From contig DDCY01000023.1 of assembly GCA_002335865.1 (NCBI GenBank), positions 281 through 64,280 of the forward strand: 64,000 nt of DNA, read 5' to 3'. The notes below the pieces were generated by a model. That model searched no databases. It was not told the origin of the DNA and saw only the letters and a list, made by a program, of their open reading frames with translations. Position numbers and translations under genes: made by a program. This document shows positions 47,085 through 56,567 of the stretch, piece by piece; position 1 is the first letter of the stretch; the number at the start of each line of letters is the position of its first letter. This stretch comes from Saprospiraceae bacterium UBA1994. Lineage in GTDB: Bacteria > Bacteroidota > Bacteroidia > Chitinophagales > Saprospiraceae.

Positions 47085-48437
47085 CTATTGCTTTTTGGCC
47101 AATTTGTCAGTCAACATCTTAAATCTATAACTAAGAAATATAGCGGATATAGTCAAACCTAAAATAAGTCCTATCCATACACCTATTGGCCCCCACTCCA
47201 AAGTAATGGCTAGAATATAGCTACAAGGTATACCTAAGAGCCAGTAACTTAAGAAGGTAATGAATGTCGGTACTTTGACATCTTGCAATCCTCTCAGTGC
47301 CGAAAGGGTAACTACTTGTATACCATCTGGAATTTGAAAGATAGCTGCTGCGAGCAGCAAATAAGCGGCGATTGATATTACTTCTGCATTATCCATGTAT
47401 ATAGTTGGTAATAGATGTCTTGCAAGTACAAATCCGATAGCAGCAACTATCATAAATATTGTGATTTGGATCATCGCAGAGTAGCCAGCATCTTTCACTT
47501 TTGATATATTGCCTTTTCCAAGTTGATTGCCTACTCGGATAGTTGACGCCATAGCTAATCCAGTAGCAATCATAAACGTTATCGACGCTAGATTGATCGC
47601 GATTTGATGCGATGCTTGCTCAATCTTACCGATAAATCCCATAATGATGGCTGCAGCAGAAAAAGCAGTCAATTCAAAGGTCATCTGAAACGAAGAGGGT
47701 ATACCAAGACTCAGTATCTTTTTGAAGTAAGATGATTTGTACATATTGAATCTCACTTCACTAAGGTAGATCCATAGATTTTTCCAATGTCTGAATATTA
47801 TAAGGATACCGAATACCATGAAGACTCTAGATATAAGACTACTCAATGCTGCACCAGCTGCGCCCATCTCAGGTAATCCCCAATGCCCAAAAATCAATAG
47901 ATAATTAAGAATGACATTGAGCAGATTACCTAGGATGATTATTATCATAGAGGGTAATGTTTCGGAGAGTCCATCGCTATAACATCTCAATGTTTGAAAT
48001 ATCATAAAAGGAATCATACCTAATGCCGAATAGTACATATAGTCAGCAGCATGAGGTATTATCTCAGGATCTTGACCAAGGTATTTCATAAAAGGAATGA
48101 AAGCAATCAAAAGTATCATACTAAACACTCCAAATGCGAGGTTTACTATCAAGCTATGTTTAAAGTAAGACGAGATACGTCTGTCATCAACTGCTCCCTG
48201 TGCCTCTGAGATCAATGGAGGTAGCGCAAAGCTAATACCTATACCAAAAACTAGGCAAATTGCATACAGTGCATTAGCAAAAGAGACACCAGCAAGAGCC
48301 GCTGGTCCCAGTTTAGCTACCATAATATTGTCTACGAAATTAACTACTACTTGCCCTAGTTGGCTTGCCATCAAGGGAAGCGCCAATTTGAGATTAAGAC
48401 GAAAGTCCTTCTTATATTTAGTAATAAAATTTTGCAA
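47085..48437 (-). CDS. MATE-family multidrug/Na+ efflux transporter
   Basis: 450 residues, twelve TM helices as expected. N-terminal LALPLMASQLGQVVVNFVDN and the repeat-equivalent LGIPSSFQMTFELTAFSA match MATE halves. It exports cationic drugs or metabolites in exchange for H+ or Na+. The start is a TTG at 48437; no ATG lies before the first helix. Confidence 0.93.
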   Translation of the reverse strand: MQNFITKYKKDFRLNLKLALPLMASQLGQVVVNFVDNIMVAKLGPAALAGVSFANALYAICLVFGIGISFALPPLISEAQGAVDDRRISSYFKHSLIVNLAFGVFSMILLIAFIPFMKYLGQDPEIIPHAADYMYYSALGMIPFMIFQTLRCYSDGLSETLPSMIIIILGNLLNVILNYLLIFGHWGLPEMGAAGAALSSLISRVFMVFGILIIFRHWKNLWIYLSEVRFNMYKSSYFKKILSLGIPSSFQMTFELTAFSAAAIIMGFIGKIEQASHQIAINLASITFMIATGLAMASTIRVGNQLGKGNISKVKDAGYSAMIQITIFMIVAAIGFVLARHLLPTIYMDNAEVISIAAYLLLAAAIFQIPDGIQVVTLSALRGLQDVKVPTFITFLSYWLLGIPCSYILAITLEWGPIGVWIGLILGLTISAIFLSYRFKMLTDKLAKKQ

Positions 48438-48555
48438 GGTTTAAGATATGTAAAATGATGTTGGAGATAATACTAGATTGATATTTTTAATTGCCTTTCA
48501 TAGAAATAATGCCAAATATCATGTTTAATTATTTTGTATTAAATTGATCCTTTGA

Positions 48556-49185
48556 TTAAAACAGTAGCTCAGTAACTCCGTTAGTGTATTTACTGTTTTT
48601 AGTTTGCCGGAATGGGATGTAATCCATTATATCTCTTGCTCGTTCAGCATATTCAGCTTCATATTTTAATTCTACTATAATAGGGTAGCGACTTAAATCA
48701 AGAGCATCCATATTGGAGAATGGTAACTTGAACGACTGCTCACTGTCAATAGTTAATCGAAAGAGTCCATCGCTAGATATGTAATATTTTCTATAATATG
48801 AGTTATGTAAAATAGGAGTCAAAGTATCCAGTCTAACGGGTTGCTCTGCGATAGCACTGAGCAATTCTTCTTTGGTATCTATCGATCTATTAGAAATCTT
48901 AAAGCTATCTTTCCACCCCAGTTCTGCATTTTTATTTTTAATCTCTAGGACGGAATTATTTTGAGGATAATCCATTTTTCCATACCAGCGCAGTCTCATT
49001 TTTTGTCTTCTAGGAACGCCCTCTATATTCTGATAGAAGCAATGAAGATTAGGTGTGTCTAGATATATATTATTGACTTGCCTATCTGGAAATGAAGTTG
49101 AGAACGACGCTGGATGCATAAGTATGACGGCCTCTATTGAAGCTAAACCCAATAATTCTATTCTATACTTGATTTCATATCTCAT
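48556..49185 (-). CDS. VTC-domain (polyphosphate polymerase-like) protein
   Basis: 209 residues from the ATG at 49185, two bases after the CotH stop; a TTG at 49191 would overlap it. The tunnel fold of the VTC domain is marked by RYEIKYRI, NIYLDTP, RRQKMRLRWYG, SVLEIKNKN (ExK) and IIVELKYE (ExK), with basic and acidic residues for phosphate and metal. In yeast, Vtc4 makes polyphosphate from ATP. Last gene of the DUF4956-CotH-VTC operon. It has no TM helix, so it would act at the membrane through its partners. Confidence 0.88.
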   Translation of the reverse strand: MRYEIKYRIELLGLASIEAVILMHPASFSTSFPDRQVNNIYLDTPNLHCFYQNIEGVPRRQKMRLRWYGKMDYPQNNSVLEIKNKNAELGWKDSFKISNRSIDTKEELLSAIAEQPVRLDTLTPILHNSYYRKYYISSDGLFRLTIDSEQSFKLPFSNMDALDLSRYPIIVELKYEAEYAERARDIMDYIPFRQTKNSKYTNGVTELLF

Positions 49186-49187
49186 TT

Positions 49188-52079
49188 TCAATTCTCTTTT
49201 TGAGGTAGAAATATTCTTGATTCGTCATCATTCTGAGTGAGTCTCTCGACATTTGTAGCTGTATAGCTATTAACGTTGATGATTCCTCCACCAAATTCAG
49301 GTTTTTTGCGATACGCTGCTAACCCTTGAATGCAATTATGCAAATCTAAATCAGTCACTGTTACACTTGATAGATCTTTGGAGGCGATTCCAATTAAAGC
49401 TCCATCGATATAGACATTGTTTGCTTTTATGGTAGCTTGTTCACCGGCGCTGATTCCTTTATCGCCAATATTTTCTAATCTCAGATTAGAAATGTCAACT
49501 ACACTCCCTGAGTAATCTACGGCATCATTTCCAGTATGATGAAAGTAGGAATCCGTAAGACTGCCTTTGCAAAAGTCACTATCGAAACCATCGGCAAACG
49601 TATGATTGATATTAAGTTTGCTGATATTGAATTTTGATCTTATAATATTCAATGCGTCCTCACAATGGTTATGTCTGATAGTTACATTTACCATATCTAC
49701 ATCGGACTCATAGAAAGTTATGGCTCCAGTCAGTTGCCATTCATTTTCTTCTAGAGTATTGAGATTTTCAATAGTTGTATAGGCTAAAACTGATTTCTTA
49801 TCCGCCTGTATTAAAGTAACTCCCTGAGCTGATTGATCGCTAGATGTTATTGTGATAGTGGATTCAGCATGACCTATCGATCGTAACGCTCCATATACAA
49901 GCATATAGGATTTGTTTCTTAGGTCTATCTCTGTTCCTTCACTCAGTATGAGTGTGTATCCCTTTGGAAGTATAAGAGGAGAATCTATAATATACTTACC
50001 AGATTTTATAACCAATTGATTATCTGTCAGAGAATAATCCTTTTCTTGAAAAGGTATAACCGGCTTTTGGTATGGTTCATATCGGCTTATCAAATTTTCA
50101 GGGTGCCTCCATTTTCTTATTGTCGAGTAAAAAATATCGTCACTTCCAGCTAATCTATAATGTATAAATCGATGTGAAGCATCCACATCAATAGTTGTAT
50201 ATTGAGGAGGTTGATTTCTTGCATTACTATTTACAAATGTTATTATTGCGTCACTATTTATCGCTTCTTTATCATTACTGCTACCAATAATTTCGATTGG
50301 AATAGGATGATAATTAGATACATCAATCGTTGCCGAGTTTTTTGAATCGCGATATGCTTTAATGGATATTTCGTCTCTAGGTTGGATATTTTTATTGATA
50401 AGTCTTGCACGCTTTCTTATTTTGGACTTATCGAGGCTATAATTTGTAGCAGTATAATTTGAGATCAATTTTTCATATTTCGTTACCTCTTCCGCCTTCT
50501 CTTGTAAAAGTTCGTTAATAAATAAATCTCCACTGTATTTATTGAGTGCAGGGACATAATATTTATTAAATTCTGGATCTTTGTAAATATAGTTATAGAA
50601 AGCGCTCCAATTATTGTTGGCTATTCCTGATTTGAATTCTCCAAAAAACAAATTGTTATACACTTTGAATGCTCCATTTTCAGTGAAGCCATCAAAACCT
50701 ATTGGCTCTAGCTTTCGAGTTATGGCATTATAATAGAAGCGCATATTGTGCCATACAAATGCATGGCCACCATCGAATATATCTGTTATCGCAAAGTATT
50801 TAGCTAAGAGTTTCATGTCAAATACTTCCGCTGCCTTTGCTTTTCTTTCCTTGAAGGCATTCAGTAAGTCTTGTGCATGTACAAACTGTTCTTTAAGTTT
50901 TGGATTATTTAGTGTTTTCTTTACTCCAAATGGCAGTATATCTGAATTGGTGACCGATGTTTCGAATACATCTGGATTCTCTTCTTGCTTATTCAACATT
51001 CTTTGGCTCCATAGATATTCGTCGCTTAGCTTTAAAATTACTCCTTCACGTCTATTACGATATTCAGCTATTTGTTTTTCGAAGTGTTCTTCATAAGCAT
51101 ATAGTACGGGCTTTTTGTCATTCTGAATAAGACGAACAAACCCATACCTTGGAGTAATGACATCTACCTTATCCAAAGCCATATGGTAGATCCATTCATC
51201 TAAGTATGATCTAGTACTAGGATCTTGTAATGAAAATGTCTGCATTCTATTCCATGTCTTATCGCTTGGCATTTTTATTCTGTAAGACCAATAATCTCCT
51301 CTGAGGTGATCTGTCCAATCTCCTTTTAGCCTTAATTTGACGTCTACGCCATAATTGTCATCTTCAGTTAATTTAGCTTTGACCCAGTCATCATCGGCTG
51401 ATACTAGTAATCCTTCACTAAGTGCTTTATTTCTTTTATTGTTAAGTTTATTAAGTGCCTTATGATCTAAGTATAAATGTAATTGAGTATGATTTAAATC
51501 TCTATATGGTGTAAGAGGATTTATCGTTATCGTCAAATCATCAAAGTAGGCGACGCTTTTATCATTTATGAGATAAGGAAAAATAGAAACTTTGTTGACG
51601 TGAGTAAGGTCATCAATTATGAATTCTAGTTCTAGTGTTTCCCATCCATTTTTATCGATATGAGTTGGAGTGCTGCTCTGTTTGTATCCCGCACTAATTG
51701 GATCCAGATTTATAGCAAGAGCAGAATGCACACTATTTTTAGACTTTCTTTTGATTTTCACATGATATCGAGTTCCAGGGGTAGGTGATTCTACCACATA
51801 GCTCATACCATACTGATGTTTAGAGTCTAGTTTACTGGAGTAATTACCAGAGTAGCTTTCTTCACTACTTTGTGTAGCTGAATTAGAGAATTTATTTCCA
51901 CTATTTACGAATTGTTTATCTAAAGTATTTTCTGCATCACACACAATGGACTCTTGTGGATGTTGTTTGTCCCGATCTCTAGAGTTGATAAAATATATCA
52001 GACCTATTATTCCTAAAAATCCAAAAAGCCATGTATAAGGTATTTGGATTTTTTTTAAGTTATTTCCTTTTAGAATCAT
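49188..52079 (-). CDS. CotH-family kinase with C-terminal right-handed beta-helix
   Basis: 963 residues. One N-terminal TM helix (about 15-31), so most of the protein lies outside the cytoplasm. A carbohydrate-binding-like beta region follows (60-195). The CotH kinase domain is at about 200-560: a Lys-containing strand near RNRREGVILKL, a catalytic-loop-like DIFDGGHAFVWHN near 435, and a DFG-like PIGFDGF near 460. Residues about 690-940 form a parallel beta-helix of repeated short strands. CotH of Bacillus phosphorylates spore-coat proteins; the target here is unknown. It overlaps DUF4956 by 4 bases (ATGA). Confidence 0.85.
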   Translation of the reverse strand: MILKGNNLKKIQIPYTWLFGFLGIIGLIYFINSRDRDKQHPQESIVCDAENTLDKQFVNSGNKFSNSATQSSEESYSGNYSSKLDSKHQYGMSYVVESPTPGTRYHVKIKRKSKNSVHSALAINLDPISAGYKQSSTPTHIDKNGWETLELEFIIDDLTHVNKVSIFPYLINDKSVAYFDDLTITINPLTPYRDLNHTQLHLYLDHKALNKLNNKRNKALSEGLLVSADDDWVKAKLTEDDNYGVDVKLRLKGDWTDHLRGDYWSYRIKMPSDKTWNRMQTFSLQDPSTRSYLDEWIYHMALDKVDVITPRYGFVRLIQNDKKPVLYAYEEHFEKQIAEYRNRREGVILKLSDEYLWSQRMLNKQEENPDVFETSVTNSDILPFGVKKTLNNPKLKEQFVHAQDLLNAFKERKAKAAEVFDMKLLAKYFAITDIFDGGHAFVWHNMRFYYNAITRKLEPIGFDGFTENGAFKVYNNLFFGEFKSGIANNNWSAFYNYIYKDPEFNKYYVPALNKYSGDLFINELLQEKAEEVTKYEKLISNYTATNYSLDKSKIRKRARLINKNIQPRDEISIKAYRDSKNSATIDVSNYHPIPIEIIGSSNDKEAINSDAIITFVNSNARNQPPQYTTIDVDASHRFIHYRLAGSDDIFYSTIRKWRHPENLISRYEPYQKPVIPFQEKDYSLTDNQLVIKSGKYIIDSPLILPKGYTLILSEGTEIDLRNKSYMLVYGALRSIGHAESTITITSSDQSAQGVTLIQADKKSVLAYTTIENLNTLEENEWQLTGAITFYESDVDMVNVTIRHNHCEDALNIIRSKFNISKLNINHTFADGFDSDFCKGSLTDSYFHHTGNDAVDYSGSVVDISNLRLENIGDKGISAGEQATIKANNVYIDGALIGIASKDLSSVTVTDLDLHNCIQGLAAYRKKPEFGGGIINVNSYTATNVERLTQNDDESRIFLPQKEN

Positions 52080-52750
52080 AATAATAAGTCAGGCTGCTCT
52101 ACGAATGAGATTTTTGCTTTGATATCGATTGCTTTGACAGTATCTAAAATATTTTGAAGCTGTCCTGGGTGATCTATAATGCAATAGTAGCTGGCATGTA
52201 TTCCATTTGGATTACTATCGACACGTTTGATTTCAAGATATGAGGTTAGTGGTTCTATAGCTTTATTTAGGACCGAAATATCAGTCAATTCGGTATTGAT
52301 ATTGAGAAATGATTTGTTCGTTACGGTTCCTTTGTTCTGAGCTAAACGTGAGTTGAGAAATAAAATAGGTAAGATCAATAAATAACTAACTACTGCCATT
52401 AATGGTTTATTAGCTCCACCCATTAATCCAAGACCTATTATTAAAAATAACATGGTTAGTTCTTCAGGATCTTTGATGGCAGATCGAAATCTTACTATAG
52501 ACAATGCACCTACTAAACCAAGTGAAAGAGCTATAGATGATTTGATTACTGCGATAATTAGTAAGGTTCCCACCGCTAGTGGGATGAAATTGTTTGCAAA
52601 TTTTCTTCTGTCTGAAATAGCTCTTCCATACCTAATGTAAAACAGTTTTATCGTATACGCTATGACGGTTACGATTATGAGATTAAGTATAAATTCCCAA
52701 ATATTGATAGTACTGTTAAAATCTGATAGGTACTTTTCGAAATGAAGCAT
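52076..52750 (-). CDS. DUF4956-family membrane protein
   Basis: 224 residues. Three or four TM helices in the first 140 residues. The family signature ALSLGLVGALSIVRFRSAIK, DPEELTMLFLIIGLGLMGGA is present, with a soluble ACT-like C-terminal domain (residues 150-224). First gene of the operon. Its stop overlaps the CotH start (ATGA), so the two are co-translated. Function not established; DUF4956 genes often neighbour VTC and CotH genes. Confidence 0.9.
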   Translation of the reverse strand: MLHFEKYLSDFNSTINIWEFILNLIIVTVIAYTIKLFYIRYGRAISDRRKFANNFIPLAVGTLLIIAVIKSSIALSLGLVGALSIVRFRSAIKDPEELTMLFLIIGLGLMGGANKPLMAVVSYLLILPILFLNSRLAQNKGTVTNKSFLNINTELTDISVLNKAIEPLTSYLEIKRVDSNPNGIHASYYCIIDHPGQLQNILDTVKAIDIKAKISFVEQPDLLL

Positions 52751-52883
52751 AATGTTTGAAAGTTTTGCTCAAAGCTAAGTATTGCATCTAATTTGTTTGT
52801 GATATAATAGATAATCTTTGAGTGGCACCTAAATGATAGGAGGTATTAGAACAATTTTAGCTTAAGATTAGTGATCTAAACTA

Positions 52884-52911
52884 GAAATGGCCACCTCTCG
52901 GTAGCCATTTC
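52884..52911 (-). terminator. Hairpin, probable terminator of the histone-like gene
   Basis: GAAATGGC (52884-52891) pairs perfectly with GCCATTTC (52904-52911). It lies just downstream of the minus-strand gene at 52940. The following T-run is weak (TAGTTTAG), so it may instead be an RNA-stabilising hairpin. Confidence 0.45.
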
Positions 52912-52939
52912 AATATTCTTCTGCTCGTAGAATCTCGAA

Positions 52940-53671
52940 TTACTTCTTCTTTCTTCTTGCAGTAGTCTTTCTTTTAGCTGTAGCTTTTTTTGCTGTAGTT
53001 TTCTTAGCAGGTGTTTTTTTAGCTGTAGCTTTCTTAGCGGGTGCTTTCTTAGCGGGTGCTTTTTTAGCTGTGGCTTTCTTAGCAGGTGTTTTTTTAGCTG
53101 TAGCTTTCTTAGCGGGTGTTTTTTTAGCTGTAGCTTTCTTTGCTGCAGTTTTCTTTGCTGCAGTTTTTTTAGCTGTAGCTTTCTTTGCTGCAGTTTTCTT
53201 TGCTGTAGCTTTCTTAGCGGGTGCTTTTTTAACTGTAGCTTTCTTTGCTGTAGTTTTCTTAGCAGCAGCAGCAGCAGCTTTTTTCGCTTTAGCAGCTTCT
53301 CTCTTTTTAGCGGTAGCAGCCTTTTTCTTAGCAGCTTTAGCAGCTTTTCTCGCTTTAGCAGATTCTCTTTTCTTGGCCCTGGCAGCAGCTTTTCTCGCTT
53401 TAGCAGCTTCTCTTTTCTTGGCCCTGACAGCAGCTTTTCTCGCTTTAGCAGCTTCTTTTTTAGCAGCAGCGTCAGCTATTTTCTTAGCAGCGGCAGCAGC
53501 TTTTTTGTCAGCAGCAGCTTTTGCTCTAGCAGCAGCAGCTTTAATTCTTTCAGCAGCAGCTTTTTTCTTAGCGGCAGCAGCAACTCTCAGTTCACTTTTT
53601 AATCGTGATTCTAGCTTTCTTAGAGAAGCTTTAGTTTTTCTGATACGTTCTCTTAATTTAGTAGTACTCAT
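52940..53671 (-). CDS. Histone H1-like Lys/Ala-rich repeat protein
   Basis: 243 residues from the ATG at 53671 (a second ATG directly before is equally possible). About 30 N-terminal residues form a mixed helix ([20 protein letters not shown]); the rest is nearly all Ala, Lys, Arg, Thr and Pro, moving from [11 protein letters not shown] units to [17 protein letters not shown] units, like the C-terminal tail of histone H1 and the bacterial AlgP/HctB/Hc1 proteins. Highly basic; likely nucleoid-binding. The repeats at nucleotide level (about 52970-53280) are prone to copy-number change. Confidence 0.85.
   Translation of the reverse strand: MSTTKLRERIRKTKASLRKLESRLKSELRVAAAAKKKAAAERIKAAAARAKAAADKKAAAAAKKIADAAAKKEAAKARKAAVRAKKREAAKARKAAARAKKRESAKARKAAKAAKKKAATAKKREAAKAKKAAAAAAKKTTAKKATVKKAPAKKATAKKTAAKKATAKKTAAKKTAAKKATAKKTPAKKATAKKTPAKKATAKKAPAKKAPAKKATAKKTPAKKTTAKKATAKRKTTARRKKK
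52970..53280 (-). repeat. Tandem coding repeats of the H1-like tail
   Basis: Imperfect units of about 27-30 bp (GCTGTAGCTTTCTTAGCGGGTG... on the plus strand) repeat through the [10 protein letters not shown] and KKTAAKK part of the gene. Confidence 0.8.
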
Positions 53672-54250
53672 CATAATAGTAATAATGTTAATTTTACTCC
53701 AGTGACTTTTTAAACTGGATTGTTCAATATTGAAATTAAAATTGGAATTTAAAGATTATTGATTATTCTACTGCAATTTTGATTCCAAAAATCAAAAATA
53801 GGCCAAAATCAATTTACTTTAAACTCATTTTCTGATTATGATGTAAAATTAATTGAATAAAGTTAATAATTCGAATAATTTTTAATCTCGTTTTTTGAAA
53901 CCATCTATGTGACATATTTCATATAATATGTCACATAAAAATGAGAAAGAATAAATTAAATTCTGTTATTTTTTAGATAATTAAGTTCACTTGTAATATT
54001 TGTTAAAAAATAACGACTTTGGTCATTAGTCTCTAGTTTATATTGTATTTGCAAATTAATTAAGATACTATATTTACTTGTATTCATTTTACTAATTCTC
54101 ATTTATTGAATTTTTTATATAAACAAAGGCAATTCATGTGGTGATAAGTAATTCTTTGATAATGATGATTAACTTAATTTTATCTTAATTTGGATTAGAG
54201 ATTTTACTTTCATTGATTTACTATCTTTACGTCTCAATCTTATAGCAAAT
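53672..54250. other. 579-bp AT-rich divergent intergenic region
   Basis: It lies between the H1-like gene (minus) and the radical SAM gene (plus). It holds a perfect 12-bp inverted repeat at 53906-53937. The bases just before the plus gene carry TATCTTTA (54222-54229), a near match to a -7 box. No ORF is supported. Confidence 0.4.
53906..53937. repeat. Perfect 12-bp inverted repeat between divergent genes
   Basis: TATGTGACATAT and ATATGTCACATA with an eight-base spacer (TTCATATA). It could be a protein-binding operator or a hairpin. Confidence 0.7.
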
Positions 54251-56452
54251 TTGTCAGATCTACTTCTTGTTACACCACCGTTTACACAGCTGAATACACC
54301 ATACCCAGCCACAGCATACCTAAAGGGATTTTTAAAGACAAAGGAAATATCAAACTTTCAAGTTGATCTTGGTATCGAAGTGATACTTTCATTGTTCAGT
54401 AGTGTTGGTTTGCGACAGATATTTGACTTTGCAATTGAGCGAGAGTCTATATTGAGCGAAAATGCACTTCGGATCTATACACTGAGAGAGGATTACATTC
54501 AAACTATTGATGAGGTTGTGCTTTTTCTTCAAGGTAATAATCAAACGTTTGCACGACAGATTTGTACTGATAATTTTTTGCCTCAAGCTAATAGATTACT
54601 AAGTATTCAAAACACCGATTGGGCATTTGGTTCGATGGGAATACAAGATCATGCAAAACATATTGCGACATTATATTTAGAAGATCTATCAGACTTCATC
54701 GTAGAATGTGTAGATGATCAATTTGGGTTTAGTAGATATGCCGAAAGATTAGGACGAAGTGCCAATAGTTTTGACGAATTATACGATGCGTTGAAAGAAA
54801 AAAATTCATTTATTGATGACATTACGTTGGAAATTCTCAAATCACATTTGAATGCAACGCAACCTAAACTTATTTGTTTCTCAGTTCCTTTTCCTGGTAA
54901 TCTTTATAGTGCTTTCAGATGTGCGAAATATATCCAATCCAATTATCCAGATATAAAAGTTGCAATGGGTGGTGGATTTCCTAATACTGAATTGAGAAGT
55001 GTTAGTGATGTAAGAGTGTTTGAGTTTTTCGATTTTATAACTTTAGATGATGGTGAGCTGCCTATAGAATTACTTGCTTCTAATGTGCTAGATCCAACTG
55101 ATAGTAATTCTAATATTGGATTTTTTAAAAGGACATTCCTAATAAAAAATGGAGAAGTGATATATAATAACTTCTCTATCAGACAGGATTACAAACAAGT
55201 AGATCTAGGGACACCTGATTATAGTGATTTGCTTCTCGATAAGTATATTTCAGTAATCGAAGTCGCAAATCCAATGCATAGCCTTTGGAGCGATGGTAGA
55301 TGGAACAAATTGACTATGGCACATGGATGCTATTGGGGCAAATGTACTTTCTGTGATGTTTCATTGGATTATATAGGTAAATACGAACCAGTAACTGCTA
55401 GTATGCTCGTAGATCGCATGGAAGAAATGATCGAACAGACTGGCGAAAATGGATTTCATTTTGTGGATGAAGCTGCTCCGCCTGCTCTTATGCGTGCAGT
55501 TGCTATCGAGATTGTTAGACGTAAACTTACATTGACATGGTGGACAAATATTCGTTTCGAAAAAAGTTTCAATAGAGATCTTTGTCTATTGTTGAAAGCA
55601 TCTGGATGTATTGCAGTGTCTGGAGGATTAGAAGTAGCATCTGAGAGACTGTTAGATCTGATCCAAAAAGGAGTTACAGTAGAACAAGTTGCTCAGGTTA
55701 CCTGTAATTTTACCGAAGCAGGAGTTATGGTACATGCATATCTGATGTATGGATATCCGACACAAACTATTCAAGAAACTGTCGATAGTTTGGAAATAGT
55801 AAGACAATTAATCGAAAATGGTGTGATCCAATCTGGATTCTGGCACCAGTTTGCCCTTACAGCTCATAGTCCAGTAGGATTGTCTCCAAAAGACTATGGT
55901 ATAGAACCTCATTACGCTGATATCACATTTGCGAATAATGATGTGGCGTTTACCGATAGCACAGGTATCGATCATGAGATATTCAGCGAAGGCTTGCGAA
56001 AGTCATTGTTTAATTATATGCACGGTATCTGTTTTGAATATGATCTTCAAGAGTGGTTTGATTTTGAAATTCCTCAGACCAGTATAGCTCATGATTATAT
56101 TATTAATTGTATCGAATCTGAACCGTTTCCTCAAGTTAAGTCCTCGTCTAAGATTGTATGGTTGGGTAATATGCCGACGGTATATATATATCAAGGAGAA
56201 AGCAAGGGATTACAAGTTGAGTTTATGCAAATGACATTTCATGATAAACGTTCATCACATGAAATATCTATGGTCTCGGATAAAGGCCAATGGCTAATCG
56301 ATAATCTAGAAGACCTTAAAATAGATGAGGGTTCTATTATGACTTTTGGACAATTGAAATCGAGTTATGAAGAAAGCTTAGATGATTTCACTTTGTTTTG
56401 GTTTGGAGATTCGATGACCGCCATTAGAGAGATTGGATTGTTGGTATTGTAA
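54251..56452 (+). CDS. Radical SAM protein with N-terminal B12-binding-like domain
   Basis: 733 residues, starting at a TTG (MSDLLLVTPPFTQLNTPYP is the expected family start and no ATG precedes it). Residues about 195-290 are Rossmann-like (ICFSVPFPGN, VAMGGGFPN) without the DxHxxG cobalamin motif. The radical SAM barrel has the cluster cysteines at 360, 365 and 368 (HGCYWGKCTFCD), spaced CX4CX2C instead of the common CX3CX2C, and a GGLEVASERLL SAM strand. A C-terminal extension (about 590-733) is unassigned. The reaction is unknown; neighbours do not point to a pathway. Confidence 0.85.
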   Translation: MSDLLLVTPPFTQLNTPYPATAYLKGFLKTKEISNFQVDLGIEVILSLFSSVGLRQIFDFAIERESILSENALRIYTLREDYIQTIDEVVLFLQGNNQTFARQICTDNFLPQANRLLSIQNTDWAFGSMGIQDHAKHIATLYLEDLSDFIVECVDDQFGFSRYAERLGRSANSFDELYDALKEKNSFIDDITLEILKSHLNATQPKLICFSVPFPGNLYSAFRCAKYIQSNYPDIKVAMGGGFPNTELRSVSDVRVFEFFDFITLDDGELPIELLASNVLDPTDSNSNIGFFKRTFLIKNGEVIYNNFSIRQDYKQVDLGTPDYSDLLLDKYISVIEVANPMHSLWSDGRWNKLTMAHGCYWGKCTFCDVSLDYIGKYEPVTASMLVDRMEEMIEQTGENGFHFVDEAAPPALMRAVAIEIVRRKLTLTWWTNIRFEKSFNRDLCLLLKASGCIAVSGGLEVASERLLDLIQKGVTVEQVAQVTCNFTEAGVMVHAYLMYGYPTQTIQETVDSLEIVRQLIENGVIQSGFWHQFALTAHSPVGLSPKDYGIEPHYADITFANNDVAFTDSTGIDHEIFSEGLRKSLFNYMHGICFEYDLQEWFDFEIPQTSIAHDYIINCIESEPFPQVKSSSKIVWLGNMPTVYIYQGESKGLQVEFMQMTFHDKRSSHEISMVSDKGQWLIDNLEDLKIDEGSIMTFGQLKSSYEESLDDFTLFWFGDSMTAIREIGLLVL

Positions 56453-56567
56453 AAAGTAATTTAAAATTGTAAAGTTACTCTACATTTGTAGAATTGAATT
56501 ATTTATTAACAATCAATAATTAATGAATTTCCTACCTTCGCCGCTCATTATCCAAAAGTAGCGAAAC

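Noticed and set aside
53070..53705. A 211-codon plus-strand frame of mostly Ala, Phe, Leu and Val
   Set aside because: It is the exact complement of the Lys/Ala repeats of the H1-like gene; the open frame is a by-product of the repeat composition.
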